A DNA stretch of 64,000 bases, taken from positions 1,903,501-1,967,500 of the forward strand of contig JAMJFZ010001797.1 of assembly GCA_026225945.1 (NCBI GenBank), read 5' to 3'. The DNA comes from Cricetomys ansorgei (taxonomy: Eukaryota; Chordata; Mammalia; Rodentia; Nesomyidae). Shown here one piece after another: positions 33,536 through 47,149 of this stretch (positions within the stretch are counted from its first letter, which is position 1; the number at the start of each line of letters is the position of its first letter). Made by a program: the position numbers and the translations under genes. Under the pieces are notes generated by a model. That model was not told the origin of the DNA and ran no database searches. It was given only the letters and a program-made list of their open reading frames with translations.

Positions 33536-36169
33536 TGCATTAGATGCGGGGAGAATGAGTATGGACATAATGAACTTAGGTGTGGGTAGAGAGGTCTTTC
33601 AGCGCCTCCAGCAGAGGTATTTGGGTTGAGGCAGCCGCAGCCGACCAGTGCACGAAGGCTTCCCTGAGGATATGCGCACTAAGGGTCTTTCAGTGAGTCT
33701 TGTATTTTGCCAAGCGTTCACGTTAGTCATGGCAGCCTGGACTCAAATCCTCATTCTTGTTTCCTCCCACGCGGGAATAATCAGTGTATTTATTTGGGGG
33801 GGGCTCCTTTTGTCCTCTGTAATTCCTCAGTGTTCAAGATCGGGCCTCTAAATCCTCTTAGGGCTTTAGCTCTTCTGAGCAAAGGCTTGAGGTAAGCAGC
33901 GGCCAGAGGCTCCTTCCCCCTGCCATTGTCACCTTCTTCTTTGCTGCCTCTGCTGGGAGTTTTCATTTTGAAACGCGTTCTTCTGGATGCTACTCAGAAG
34001 AAAAGCCTGCCCGTTCCCGTTTTTGGTAGCAGACAGGAGGAAATCTTGCTCCCTCAGAGAGGCTCTCCGCCTCTGTCCCACCTGAAGTTCCTCCGGTGCT
34101 CGTGGCTGTCATAGTAGCCGACCCTGTGACCACAGGAACATCTACATCCTTACAGAGTCTCACAGCTGTGAGTTTTCAACCCTTTGCCATCAGAAGGCAA
34201 GCTCTACTGGGGGCGGGGGCGGGGGCGGGGGCGCTAGATGGAACCCGTCCAGTACAGGCGTGGGTCCTGAAGTTTCTCAATGTGTGCTTGTTGAATGCGT
34301 GAAATGGGGTGGCAAGAGAAAGAGAAGACATGATACGGGAGATGGCTAAGATGGGGAAACCACATGCCACCACTGGCTCTCCAAGGTGCCAGACTTCAGC
34401 CAGGGCCTTGTACTTCACCATCTTCTGCCCTGTCTCGTTACTGGTCTGTAGAAGCTGAGGGTTTAATAATGCTCCCTTTCTCACTCATTTCTTTTACTTG
34501 TCTTTATTGAGTTTGACTCTATTCAAAACGATATTCTGGGAGCTGGGGGTCCCTGTGTGGTTTGCAGAAGAGAGAAAAATTGCCAGACCGTCTTCTAACT
34601 TGATGTTGATTCCGGCAAAGTCCGCAGCATCCACAAGACGGCTCCTTTCCTCTGGCCACAGAAAGGCTGTATTTATAAAGTGGTGACTGCTGCCTGAAGC
34701 CCACACTCAGTTCCCAAGGAGCCACACTCAACCTGTTGATGAGCGGGTGAAAAGTTTCACTAAATTTAAAAAGATGCTGTGCTAATGAGGCTGGCTACAT
34801 TTTAAATGAGGCTAGTAGCTTTTTTTTTTTTTTTTTCGTTTGTTTTTTAATTCTCTTGCGTTAGAAGTAATTAATGTTTCAAATGTGAACACAGGTCAAC
34901 AGCTTCTGTTTTTTCATGCATGAACTTTTTCTTTCTTAACACTTCTAAGAAATCAGTCATCAGTGCAAAATGATACCCTGATCTGTGGTCTGTATCAAAC
35001 AAGAGCAGGCACTGACTTGAAAATGATAGTCACCGTGTGCTGTTCAGAACAGCGTGCCCGGAATGTCCATCAGGATCAGTCACGTGATGAGCTGTTTCAT
35101 GGTAGTATTTACAGCTACCACCACCCCGCCTCCTCCGTCTGAACCCCCAACTGTGCTGTCTCACCACAGCCACCTCCCTTTACACCTCTGTCTTCTGCCC
35201 GTAGGCTCCCTCCCCTCAAATCCATCCTTTGCCAGCACGGCCTTCCCCGACACCCTCCTCTCGCGATGCCCCACACCCTTGTAAACACGCCATTAAACAT
35301 TCACAAGCCCCCACCGCCACCCAGCACATCTGGAATTCAAGCTGAATGGGGATTTTGGAATCTTCTTTTCTTGGTCAGTGGCAGCTGGATTCATTTCAAC
35401 ACATCCGAGACCGGAGTCTAAGTCCGATTTCAGTGTGAGAAAGCAATGGGTCATAGGCTTCAGTAACAAAGGTGCACAGTTCAGTCACGCGATGCATGCA
35501 TGCCTTTCAAAATGAAAGCGTGCTCACATGAAGGGGGTTAACAAAAATATGGAACCTGTGCGCCCCTCAACTTAGAGAAAGGACCCTTGGTCCTTTAAGT
35601 TTCAATTGTAGGGACCTTAAACCAACCCTTTCTAAAACTACAAGGAAGCATGTCTGGGAAGAGTGCTGCTAAACCCATGAGGCCCAAAGACACGCTGGGC
35701 TGGACCTTCGACGGAGGCACCGTCCCTTTACCCTCAACCGGTGCTTGCAGGTGCCAGAGCCTTGCATGTCTTTCTCCGCTGACCCACAGCACCCTCCCAC
35801 CGTCCCGCACCGACCTCTGTGTCATTCAGTCCCCGACAGCCAGGCCCTCACCATCCATCCCCCCGCTTGTGGCTCTGACCCCAGGAAGCATCGCCAGAGC
35901 TGGGTGCTCTCAGAGCTGGGTGCTCCGCTCGCTTCCGCCCTCTCGCTTCCGCTGCCCCCGCCCCCAACTCACTTTCTCCTTAAAGACAAGGTGCGACACT
36001 GACACTGAACAAAAGCTCACTAAAAGGGTGTCGTTCGTTAGCCGTGATGTGTGTTTGCTTTCCAAACCATCACCGGACACAGGAGGAAGAACTAGTCTCC
36101 CCTGATTTCTTCGTACCTCTGCAGGCAGTCTTCCCCTCACAGTTCTTGAGGCCCCCCCCCCTCCAGGCA
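33536..36169. other. unique sequence, possible conserved noncoding DNA
   Basis: 34,740-35,010 is AT-rich, non-repetitive apart from a T run at about 34,820, and a candidate for conservation testing. A 151-codon plus-strand frame (35650-36105) shows only low-complexity Pro and Ser content. No gene called. Confidence 0.35.
34209..34232 (+). repeat. (GGGGGC)4 hexanucleotide repeat
   Basis: Four consecutive GGGGGC-type units. Four G runs with single-base loops meet the usual G-quadruplex pattern on the plus strand. Confidence 0.9.
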
Positions 36170-36388
36170 GGTAACCCCCACCCGCTTTCTGTCACTACAG
36201 ATTGATTGGCCTGGCCTGTGGTTTTATGAAACTGTGATTATATCATACGCTCCCATTTGTCTGCTTTCACTTAGCATACCGCTCTCAGCGTATGTCAGTC
36301 GCTACCCACGGAATGAAGTTCGCTGTATTTGATACACGTGCGCCTTGTGCGTTGACTGCGGTCATCGACACCTCCATGCTTCCCTGCA
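36170..36388 (-). repeat. old L1 remnant
   Basis: TGTCTGCTTTCACTTAGCAT, then ACCGCTCTCAGCGTATGTCA, CCCACGGAATGAAGTTCGCT and a GTTGACTGCGGTCATCGACA end resemble the reverse complement of the L1 ORF2 3' part. Strongly diverged. It ends at a C run of 18 bases (36389-36406). Confidence 0.55.
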
Positions 36389-36689
36389 CCCCCCCCCCCC
36401 CCCCCCGCCCTCTTCCCAGGCCCCCGACATTTCCTCTCTCTTTCGTTTCTGTATATTAGGTGAAGCACATGCTGCTTGCCCTTGTGTGTGTGGTTAATTT
36501 GCTTCCTACGGTGCCCTCCAGTTCTCGTTCTTTCCCGGTACAGAACGCATCCTTTACTTTCCATCTCCAGCTTAGCGCTCCCCCGGAAGTCTTTCTTAGT
36601 TTTCTACCCTAGGTCATCTGCATCTCTCATTACATCCCAGACCTCTTCCGTCCCGTGCTTATGTCTGTTCTCACGCTTGTCCACGTCGT
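36389..36689. other. poly-C tract and unique sequence, no gene seen
   Basis: The C tract occupies 36389-36406. The remaining sequence is not recognised. Confidence 0.5.
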
Positions 36690-36750
36690 GAGGGCACAGG
36701 CTTTGCTTTATTCATCTGCCCAAGTATTTGTTGAATGGATAAACTGCTAG
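36690..36750 (+). repeat. L2-like 3'-end fragment
   Basis: GTGAGGGCACAGGCTTTGCT, then TTATTCATCTGCCCAAGTAT and TTGTTGAATGGATAA follow the order of the L2 3' end. Confidence 0.5.
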
Positions 36751-39700
36751 ATGCTACGAAGGACAGAAGTTCTGGGTTCAGTGGATCATGAAAACCTTGT
36801 GAGGAGCCAAGGTGCTGGCTCTGAACAGGCAGGGCGATGGGACAACGGGACTCTCTCTGATTACAGTTTGGTTGGTCCAAGTTTCCATTCTCCTGGGGTA
36901 GACCAGAGTTCAGTGAGACAGCCTTAGACCTGCGGGACATCCTAGAACATGGTGGAGACATATCAAATGCCAGGCTCATGGGGTGAGCAGAGGGAATGAA
37001 GTTGTCAGGAATAGCAGAGAGCTGAGCGTTCACCGTGAGGTCTACCTACAGTGCCTGCAGTCTGTGTTGGGTTGAGGACCAAGGTCTTGGGAGACTGTGG
37101 GGACACACAATCCCTGTGAGGACCACATGGAGGACAGTCTTTTCTCATCACTTACGACTTAAGGGACCGCTATCCAATATACTCCAGGCGGTCCATGCCG
37201 TGGGGGTGAAATCGACACAGGTCTAGAAACCAAAATGAAGTTAGTGCTGTGTCATCCCTGGGTCTGAAGGAGAAGGGCGGATATGGAAAACTTTGGAAAC
37301 AGTTCAAAGGGCGTGGCTCTGTAAGGAAGGAGCCCAGCGTAGCTCCAGGGTGAGCAGAGCACTGCTTAGTTCTCAGTTCCCTGTGGCTCGCTTCTGAACC
37401 TAGAGCATGCGTGTTTCTCCGAAGCGTTTCGTAGACTCTAAAGAGATCCTTGCGGCTGTGGCTGTGTTCCCGTAAAGCTGAAAATCTTCCAGGACTGGTG
37501 TGGCCCGGATCCCTCCAGAAGCCTCCAGCTGCCATCACCTGTCTTGGGAATGCTGTCCCTTTTGGTAGGTTTGTCCCCATTCCAGCTAACTCGAGTGAGC
37601 AGTAGAAGATAAACGAAATAAATACATAAAACCTCTTGCTGGGTGTTCAGCGAGGCGGCCTCCAGCCACCTTGATCTCTACTAAGACTCGTGCAACCCCA
37701 GAAGAGAGAAGTGTTGAAGGGTGCCACCCAGAGCTCATGGCTCCAGCCTCCAGCTGGAGGGGCTCCTCTGGGAACGGAAATCGGTTTTTCATTCCTCAAG
37801 ACTTCCATTTCCTAGACCTTTATATCTCCTGGTCGGCTCCCCAGCCTCCAGCTGGCTGCTCACCGCTGTGAGCACTTCAGGCTCTTTGTGCTCTGCACAG
37901 TGCCCACCCTTCCAGCACGCCTGCTCTCAGCCCTTTGTGTCCTTTACCCTATATGTTTGGAGGTTGGCAGTCTCGTGCATAGCATGGAGTCAGCTACCAT
38001 CTGTAGGTTGATGGCTCCCAAATGTTTGCTCCCTTTACTTTATTATTATATTTATTATTAGATTCCTGCTCTGGATTCCTAGCTAGCAGAACTACCCAAG
38101 TGTTCCCAGGCACCTCATATTCCACACCCCCACACCCCCCTCTTTCTCATCACCAGCAGCCTCGCCTTTCTTGGATGGCGCCCCACGGAGTGTGCTGGTC
38201 TGGAGGTGCTGCCAGTAGATTCCTCGGAACTCTTCGCTCTCTTTTAGTCAAGTATTAAATGGCAAGTTCTCTTGTTTTGGACTCTCGGATTTCTCTGAAA
38301 TCTGTCTCTTCTTCCTCAGGAGAGTCTCATGCCCTAGACAGGGAAGCGGCTTTCTTTATGGCTTCTGTGACTCTTTCACCTGCTTTTCTTCTTAGAGGCG
38401 AGAGAAACGGGGGTGGTAGGGGGACTGCTGTTGTTTTCCAGCATTCAAAGAAAGAGGTGTCTGCTGACCACCTGGCAGCCTTTACTCAGCCCAGTCCAGG
38501 CTTATGAGCACAGCTGGGTCCTTTTGATTACTTGCTCTAAGGCAGGGTGGTAGGCTGGGCATCAGGTATGCAAAGCTGTGACCCACCAGGATCTGGGTCT
38601 CTTGTTCCCGCTGATGACCAGAGTATCTACCATTGTCCTCTGCAACTTACACCTCCGAGTAACAGACTCTTCCTTTCAGAGCTCCATGTCCCTCCTTGGG
38701 GTTTGGGAACATGCATCTGCCTTACCCCTACCTAGATCCTGTGGGGATGCAGGGGAGAGGCAGCTAAGGAGGCCCTCCTCGGCATCGCCTGCCTCTGCTC
38801 TTCCATACTATGGGCGGCCACACGCTAAACGTGAAAATATAAGCCCTCAGGAAAATCAGCTCTCAACTACACTGGCCTCTCTCCCACTGTTCCATTAACC
38901 CTCCAACTGAAGAGCTATCTTCAGCACTGATTTCCTTACTGCTCTTCCCTCCTGAGGCTCATGGTTTGTACAATGGTAGATGCACACATGAAACACATGT
39001 CTGTCTCAGGGTCACAGATCCCAGAAATCTTTTTCAAACGTAAAGCTCACTTCATCTTGTAAACTCTCCATCCGAGAGGGTGATGGAAAAATCCCAACCA
39101 AATCAGGAATTCTTATCGTCTTCCTTGGCATCTTGGCTCAGGCTTAGGGGCTCTACAGAAGAGCCAGCGAAGCCCACAGGTTGTCCGCATCCGTACGGTG
39201 TCCACTGTGGTGCCCATTGTTGCATTGGCCCACAGCTGGATGTCCTAGGGTACCGCAGGTATGTGTCTCTGGGTCCCACCACACAGTGACCTCTCGGTTC
39301 CATCCATTGACGGTGTCTAAGGCACACAAGCACAGGAGTACCAGCTTTCAGTTTTGAGCCAATCTGAGCAGTGTGGAAGGTCCTGAGGTTGTTTAAAGAC
39401 TTTTTTTTTTTTTTAATGGCTATTTTGCTATTCGTCTATCCGGCTTTCTGTTTCTTTCTTTTCCTTCTCTAGGGATTTCTCCGGGAAGTAAAACCTTCTG
39501 GTCCTCACCAACATCACTGGACTTGACCGACCCTCACAGTCTCCTCCCCTCATCCGACCCCAGCAGGAGAGGTCTTTTGTTATCACAGGGTGGGAGCAGC
39601 AATGGAGCAGGGCACCTGACTCCAGCACATCACATTTACTCCCGAATCTCCTAAGCTAAAGGTTGCTGAAAGTCCTAGAAAATCTTTAGGCTTTTGAAAT

Positions 39701-40394
39701 TCAAGAGGCACGGCATCTTTCCTATTTTTTTTTGCCCCTGTCGCCAGCTCTTCTCGACTCTCTTTGCCCAGGGCTTTGGAGACAGGCTTTAAAATGCTAC
39801 AGCTGGGAAATCAAGAGCTGGCTCGTGACAACCTCACAGGGTCCTTTGCTGTGGCTGCCTGTCTCCACTGTCTTGCTAAGTGAGGGGTCTGCACAGCCAC
39901 AGCTCCGATGGCGAGGCTGAGTCAGAACTACCTGACCCCAATCTGAGGAGAACGTGCCAGGATCCGATGAGAGAGCTGGGGTTGGGGTTTTTATGCGTGG
40001 TGATTCTCTAATATGGAATGGCCTCCGAGGTATCATCCTCAGTGAGCGAGGACAGAGCGGTGGGAGACAGCAGGTGCCCTCCTCACCTGGGAGAAGCCGC
40101 TCTGGAATCTACGTACCTCAGAGAGGAAAATAGTTGTGTAATGGGTCTTCGCTTGGGGCAGCAGGTCCCTATCTGTCTCAAGAAGTCCCTGCAATTTCTC
40201 ATGGATTTAAACTCACGGTGATATGGCTGAAAGTAAATAGGGTGAAGGTCAAAGAGGAGAAAGCACGGCTTCTCCCCAGAGCTGGGTTGAGAAGCCTGCG
40301 GAGGATGGCCACTTTTCCTCAGAACACCGTCCCTCCCCTCCATTGCTCCCCTTCTTCTTGTCTCCGGGCGCAGCTCCCTCCTGCTGCTGGCCAG
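36751..40394. other. unique sequence, no gene seen
   Basis: 3.6 kb without a repeat I can name. A T run lies at about 39,402. Many overlapping frames of 60-136 codons on both strands, none with recognisable features. Confidence 0.4.
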
Positions 40395-40497
40395 CATTCA
40401 CTGAGTGCACACTCTGTGTCAGGCACTGCCAGGCCTCACTTGAGTTAACCCATTTAATCTTCACAACAACTCTATGAGGTAGGTCTAGTCAGAACCC
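40395..40497 (-). repeat. MIR fragment
   Basis: TTCACTGAGTGCACACTCTG, TGTCAGGCACTGCCAGGCCT, AACCCATTTAATCTTCACAA and CAACTCTATGAGGTAGGTCT are the reverse complement of the MIR 3' and core region. It ends at a C run. Confidence 0.75.
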
Positions 40498-43400
40498 CCC
40501 CCCCTTTGCGATTCCTCGGGGTTCGTCTGAGGGGCACGAGTGGCCCAGGATGGGGGGCAGAGCTGTGATCACCTCTGTGGCAACTTCAGTGACTTTTCTT
40601 GTGGACACGGAGGCCGGAGAGGTTTCCCCTGCAGCCTATCCCTGAGACTTGGATTTGGAGAAACCGAGCTACAAGTCCTGTCAACAAAACGTTTAGACAA
40701 CAGCAAACTCATATTGCTTCCCTTTTCCTGAAAAAAAAATCAAGCTCTTCCATATCCCACTGGATGCCAGCCCAAAGCGCTGACTTCCATTTTGGAGATC
40801 TCGTTATTTTACGGTGACTCCAGGCCATTTTGTAACTTACTCCGTAATATAACCGTGTCTGTACCTCCACAGTGTTGACAGGTGGCAACCACAGGAGGGA
40901 GTCGATTGGGTTCAGGGCTATCAAGAAATAACATCTACTTCTCTGAAGGTTAAAGAAGAAAACTGGGCAAGTAGGGCAGACAGAAGAGAGAACAGCTACT
41001 CCCTCCAGCGACAGGTGGGGGCAGGCCTCATTTTCAGGATCTCAGTATAAGCTTCTGGCAACAAATTCACAGCCCTTGAACACGATTTTCTTCCCTTAAG
41101 AGAGACCGTGGGTCGGTCGTGTTGAGGTGCTGGGGACCTTTCCCTGAGCTGGGAGCATGTCGTTATGGTGAGTTACGTGAGATACAGCATGAGCGGCTCG
41201 TGGGACCCACGCTGGCCCGAAGACCCCACTCACTGGCCACACTTGTCTTTCCCCAGCCCTCTCACCCCCACTTCCTGATTCTGTGAATACCAACAAGGAT
41301 CCCCAGGATTCCTTTGGAAGCACATTAGGGGCATAATACCGCAGATTAAGAAAAAAATTAACAAACACTTTCAGAAAATATATACACTCTCTCTCTTATG
41401 GCCTAGTTATGTCTGACCCTCCCTTCTGCCTCTTTGTTTCCAGGCCTGAGCACCAATCCTTGCTTTTTCCAGAAGCCTGGAAGATTGCCTGATAGTACCA
41501 GGGTTATGTGCATAAGGGATACTGCCGGGTAGCGGTTCCCACAGCGCCCATGGATTTAGCTCAAGGACAGAGTTGTCCGTGCCACTCATGTTCCTTGTAT
41601 CCAGGGCCCTCACCACCTTTCACGACTAGTTCACTCTTGCCTCTAAGAGCAGAATGGCTCAGCCTCTTTCAGCCCACGTGCACAAAAGGAATCACATTTT
41701 CAGAATGGGAGAAACCGAATCACATCAACTGTTAATCTCCAAGGCCCTCAGACTCATTGTCTGTCCAAGTTACTGCTTCTCACTGACAGGTGGACAGTCA
41801 CACAGGGACTTCAAGTGTTGGCAGGTATACCTCATGTGGAGACAGAAGGCCACCCAGGGACGAGGGAGTCAACTCTATATTCACATATCGGTGCACGCTT
41901 CAACCAAAATGAAAGCCACCCGGAGCCCTCCTTACTCTCCCAGCTAAAATATATCTTAGGCAGGGAACCCAGCACCTGTTTTCACCCTATCCAATCCTAT
42001 AGAAACAGTTAGGTGAACCTGACATACACTTTGCCTGCTTTTATGGTCATAGTTGGCCAGCAGCTCCGGCCAGTGCATTTTTTTAAAGCATGCCTTCCAG
42101 CCGGCCTTGTGCTCCCAGTCTCAACGAGATGACCTTTCTCTGGATTCATCTCCGGGGAGTTATGGGTCCCTGTAGGCATCCAAGTCAGCAGTGAACTGGC
42201 TCAGAAGGCCCTGCGAGCGCTGCTGCAGAGGGCAGGCTCAGGACCTCCAAGGCCCCGCGGTCTCAGACCTTAAGTCCCGCCTCTCAAGGCTCCAGGACAC
42301 ACGCAGGGTGGCTGGCCTTTGCCTGCTGACACATTTTTTTCCATCCGCGGGCCGGGCACAGCACGATCTCCCTCGTAGGACTGTTGTAGACCGTTTAGGA
42401 CAAGAACAGAACGTTCTATGGCCTTCGCTTGAAGTTCTGTTACTCTAAGTCCTAAGATGCAAGGAAGGAGGAAGGGCCTTTCTTTTACACCCTTGTGTTC
42501 TCTCTTTTTCAAAACATGTTTAACATGTGAAATAAAGTGGAGTGCGGAGAAAACAGAGAGCACGAGTCCACAGAGCCAAGTGTGTGTGCGTGTGTGTGAC
42601 ACTAGTGCTCGTGTAATGACTGCTGAGGTCAAGGAAGGGACATTAGCGAGACCCGAGGAGGGAGTCACCGGTCGGCTCCACCTCCTCCGCCATGGTCCTC
42701 CAGCCCTTCCCTGCCTCACAAGAGGCCCTGGGATAAGAATAGGGCTTGCCTCTCTTCCACACAGCTTGTATGATCTGGCATGGCTCCTTTAAAGGACTTC
42801 CATCTGACAGTGTGCAACTTTCCAGTAGCGCAACGGACCTAGCGCTGGAGGGTCGAGAGACGCTCCCCCCCACCCCACCCCAACCCTGCCCACCATGTCC
42901 CACCCAGAAAGGGTCCTTGGGGCTGCTGCTTCTCCCCAGGACAGAAGGAGGACTGGCCATGCCGAGACTCCCTTCCCAATTCTGTCTATGTCTTCTGACT
43001 ATTTTCTTTATTAATCCATTTGAATTCTTTTACTCCTCGTGCCTCTAAGCTCTTCCCCATAATCCCTCGCACTGCACTTGCAAAGCCATGCTGGTAATCT
43101 GTCTCTGGGCAGATTACATATGTTTCTACCTCATGTCCGGGAAGGACTCTTGTCCCTTCCTGGAAGAATGCTTCGGTTTGGTTTAGTTTCATTTCCGACT
43201 TGTTCTCGGATCATTATAAAATGGCCGGCTGGATTATTTAGGATAAACTTATCTTGAAAGGCCCTCCATGTCATTTGTGAATTGGCAGGGCAGGGAAGGA
43301 GGCAAAGGCCTGTCTGTCCCTGCCATCTGTAGCAAGGTTTTTGAGGCAGGGAAGGGGCACTGAGGCCATCTCTCTGAGCCACTCCAGCCCCCTGCCTAGT

Positions 43401-46400
43401 GTTTAGATCCATCAGCACTTCATCAATACACTGACATCAGCTCTAGGAGATCTCGAGCAGTTTGCAACTAGGAATGCTGCGTAAGTTCTGTTTGGATCAT
43501 AACTGTTCTTTGAGGAGCCCCGTAAGCAGTTATCTTCTGGGCACCGCGTCACGAACCCCCCACTCCCTTGTCCCATCTGTAAAGGACGTTCTCCCGACTG
43601 GGTGCCCAACGACCCAGAAAGGGTCAAACGTCAAGAGGCAACCTCACCACCCAAAACTTCGCAACAGTCGGGAAGATGCAGCACATATAAACGTGAAAAC
43701 CATGGTAAGGTTGGATATAAAAATGAAAATCAACGTCAAGTGGTCAGCTGGAGGAGGGCAGGAGCCCGTGGAGGAAGAACGGGGTAGAAAACACCACTGG
43801 CACCAGAAAGAGTGTTCTGTTAAAGAAACAGAAAGCTTGAGAAGAGCCTGTCTTTTTCCAGGAGCTGAGGAACAACTGAACATCCACACTGCTGTGCCCT
43901 GGGCACACCTATTGATCACCCGGAGAAGTCCACGTACACGAGGGTGTTTGCAAGGAGCCAAGCCTGGGGAATGCAGTCGATTCTTAGTGGATTGAATGTG
44001 AGTTACGTAAGAAGATCCTTTTGGTATTAAAGCAACTTGAAACCGAATCCAGGTCCTCGCTGGGTATTTTTTAAAGTAATGAAGCCAATGAAAATCTTAG
44101 ATTGTAGCTATGTACGCAGACCAGGATTCCAGTAGTAGGAATACAAGCTACAGGGTGGAGAGATAGCACATCGGAATGCAGAGTTATCTTCCTGGGCAAC
44201 TAGAGACGTGCAGCACTGCTTTTCCCAAGTGCTCATTGAAGCTGTCACATTTATCCCAAATCAAGACAGCCAACTGTTTCCCCACATTATCTTCTTACAA
44301 ATTTAGGACATTCCACAACTAAGTGATCTCTTCGGTGAATTATGCATCTTGTCAACGTGACTGTGTCAACGTGATCCTTTGTTTAGCCGAGACCAAGCCA
44401 AATCAAACAGACAGACGAAGAGACCATACTTAGATCGTTATTGGACAGAGCCATCTCCCCGGGGGGACCTGGCCTGTAATTTAAAATTAGGTATTTTTTT
44501 CGTTACACCCACCACTCAGACTTGAGAGGGGAGGTGGTGCTCAAAAACAAGACAGTTTACACTGTGGTAGGAAATAGTTAATACTAAATTTATTATAATA
44601 TTTTTATATTTATTATAATATTTATCACAGTAATGTATTATAATGGAGACTCACCCAGTCCCACCCAAGGGCTTCATTCAGGCATGTGTTCATTCAGACA
44701 CACACGAGCTTGTAACTTAGGAGGATGTGGAAGCAGAGGAGGAGTGCTGAAGTGCTGAAGATGGGGAGACCAGAGAGCGTACAGGCTGACTGGTCTCCAG
44801 CAGACTGGAGAGCAGAAGCGGTAACTGAAGACTGGGGTGAGCGGTGAGAAGCGGGGAAGGTTCACTGAATCCGGCAGGGACTTGTAAGCCAAAATGAGGA
44901 ATTTGGACTTCATCCTAGGAGCAGTGGATGACCTGTGAGTGCTTTCAAGCAGGGAGCAACATGGTCAGGTTTGCAGTACAGATGGATTTTGAGCTGCTCC
45001 GTAGAGGGCAGGAGGAGCTGGGAAAGAATTTGGACAGCAAAGAAGGGGGTGTGGGGGAGGTGGCAGGAATCGTTCCCGTTCTTCAGTAGCTGTGGGTCTG
45101 GAAACCAAAGCCCTTTTCATAAGCCGTACCTGGCAGGTTTTGACTTTAGTATCAAAGCACCCTAGGCTCTTTCTGGAAGCCTTTCTGGTGGTTGTCTGAA
45201 CAGATGCGTTCTAGGATGAAATTGTCACATGCATACCCTACTTTCCATACGTCTTTGAAGCAATAGGCTTTAATTAGGTTAAAGAGAGCAAACATTGCTA
45301 TTTATGGATAACGGAGGGAAATGAATACCAACCTAACTCCCTAGGAACTGTCAGCGAGCCCCTGGTCTCCCATAAGGGAGTTGAACTTGTGACTCATTTT
45401 GGCTTTGGGAGAATTTGCCTTGCTCAACAGGAAGAACTTGGCCTAAGTAGGGTGGCTTGGACTTCCTTGTCCAATCTTGATTGGCAAGTTAACAGAGGAT
45501 ACTAGGAGAGCTCGCCCCAGGACAATGTTAACGATCTTCTTAGAATTGTAGAGATTGGGGTTGAAGGTTTTCCTCTGAGGAGATGAGAGCAGCCTTTGTT
45601 TGAAGGCCAAACCCTTCCTGCCTAACTTCGCAGCATACTGTCAGACTCCCCTGTGTGTTTGTGTTCTGAGGTCTCTCTACCCCTTGTGGTACATTTGCTT
45701 AGCTATCCCGGGAGTAGCTCTTCAGAGTGACCTTAAAATACCATCAGTATCTCCCTTTACTCTTTAAAGAGCATTCTCAATTACCCGTAATAAATCCCAC
45801 TCGGCCTTTGTTCCTTGGGGAAATCACTAGAGAATTAGATAATTATTTTTTTTTTCAGAACATAGATAAGCCAAGACTTTTATTATATAGTCTGGCACCT
45901 AGGAAATACCCAAGAAAATCTGCATTGGGATGTCTACCCTGTCAATCTTCAGAAAAACAAACTATGTTTTGAACTTTGGAGAGCACAGTTTGCCTAAAGA
46001 TGCAGCATTGCACAGACTGTAGCTCTTGGCCTCTCCGTAGTAGCCCAGGCCATTTTCTTCTCTTATACCCAGAGGAAGGGCTTCACTTGTCTCCTGCTTA
46101 GAACTTGGACATGCTGTGTAACACAACTAATATTGGTCAGACCTGCATGCAAAAGGCAGTTGAGAGCATACAAAGATCAAAGAGCCAGGGCCCGGGGAGA
46201 GATGTGTCTGGTTTAAAAGGAAAAGTTAAGGTTGTCACATCTTCAGGTGATCTGGTTCACGCCTTCTCTATTCCGACATTTTACTTAACGTGAACGGTAC
46301 AGCTTCCTGTGTGTGCATTGTCGGGCAATACGTGGGACATGAGATACAGGAACCATTCCGATCATCTTACAAGTTACAAGAGGTGGGAAGATGAAGCTTA

Positions 46401-47149
46401 AGCCGTGAGAGGCCTTACACAAAAGGGAGAGTCTTCAGTGGGGTTGGGCAAGGCAGGTGTCTCTGAAGGAAGAGCTGGGTGGGAGGACCACAAAGCGGTC
46501 TTGACGTAGTAGTGCTTTGTAGGCGGAGGGGCTATGGACCAGAGGAGAGACTAGGAACTGTACGCAGTCCAGAGGATAGAGGCGTGGTCTTGTTTAGCCT
46601 CGAGCGGTCATGGGAACGGAGCGGGAGACAGTGACAGGCGGTCACGTTAGACGAGGGAAGGCTTGGGCCAGACTGTGAAGAATCAAAAATTTTATGCCAA
46701 GAAGTCTTTTAACTTTGTTTTAAATATACTGAAGCACCGTGTAATGTTCTGAACCATCAGAGCGCAGTGCATCTCATACGACACACATCTTACGATGGAC
46801 GAGAGACAAAGTGAGGCCACCCTGGTAACCAGACTTCAGTGCCCTGTTTTGCAGCTGAAGCTTTGCCGCATCCAGCACGCCAGGGGATATGATAAAACAG
46901 ATGTGGAGAAATGGCCTCCGCTAGGCTCCCTTTTGTTTCGGGGCGGGGGGTGGGGGCGGGTTTGTCTTGAATATCTTGGAAGCAAATGGCTTTCGGAGCT
47001 TCCAAAATCAGGAAACACCGGAAGACATCATCGTCACTGTTAAGGGCTCTCTCTCGCTCACACAGGAGCGATGCACAGAGCCTCCATTCAAGGCTCAGCA
47101 CCTTATCAATGTGAAGATCCACAGAGATCCCAAGAATCACTCTCCTATA
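40498..47149. other. long unique stretch, no gene seen
   Basis: 6.6 kb. The segment 44,690-44,990 has wording like an old interspersed repeat (AATGAGGAATTTGGACTTCA, then AGCAGGGAGCAACATGGTCA) that I cannot name. There is an AT-rich patch at 44583-44640 with TTTATTATAATATTT twice, and a G-rich tract at 46939-46960. The longest frame (177 codons at 43462-43995) shows no domain. Confidence 0.35.
44583..44640. repeat. AT-rich low-complexity patch
   Basis: The 15-base segment TTTATTATAATATTT occurs twice about 21 bases apart, in a stretch with almost no G or C. Confidence 0.8.

Noticed and set aside
43462..43995. 177-codon plus-strand frame as a gene
   Set aside because: Composition looks random and overlaps a 105-codon minus-strand frame. 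No motif seen.
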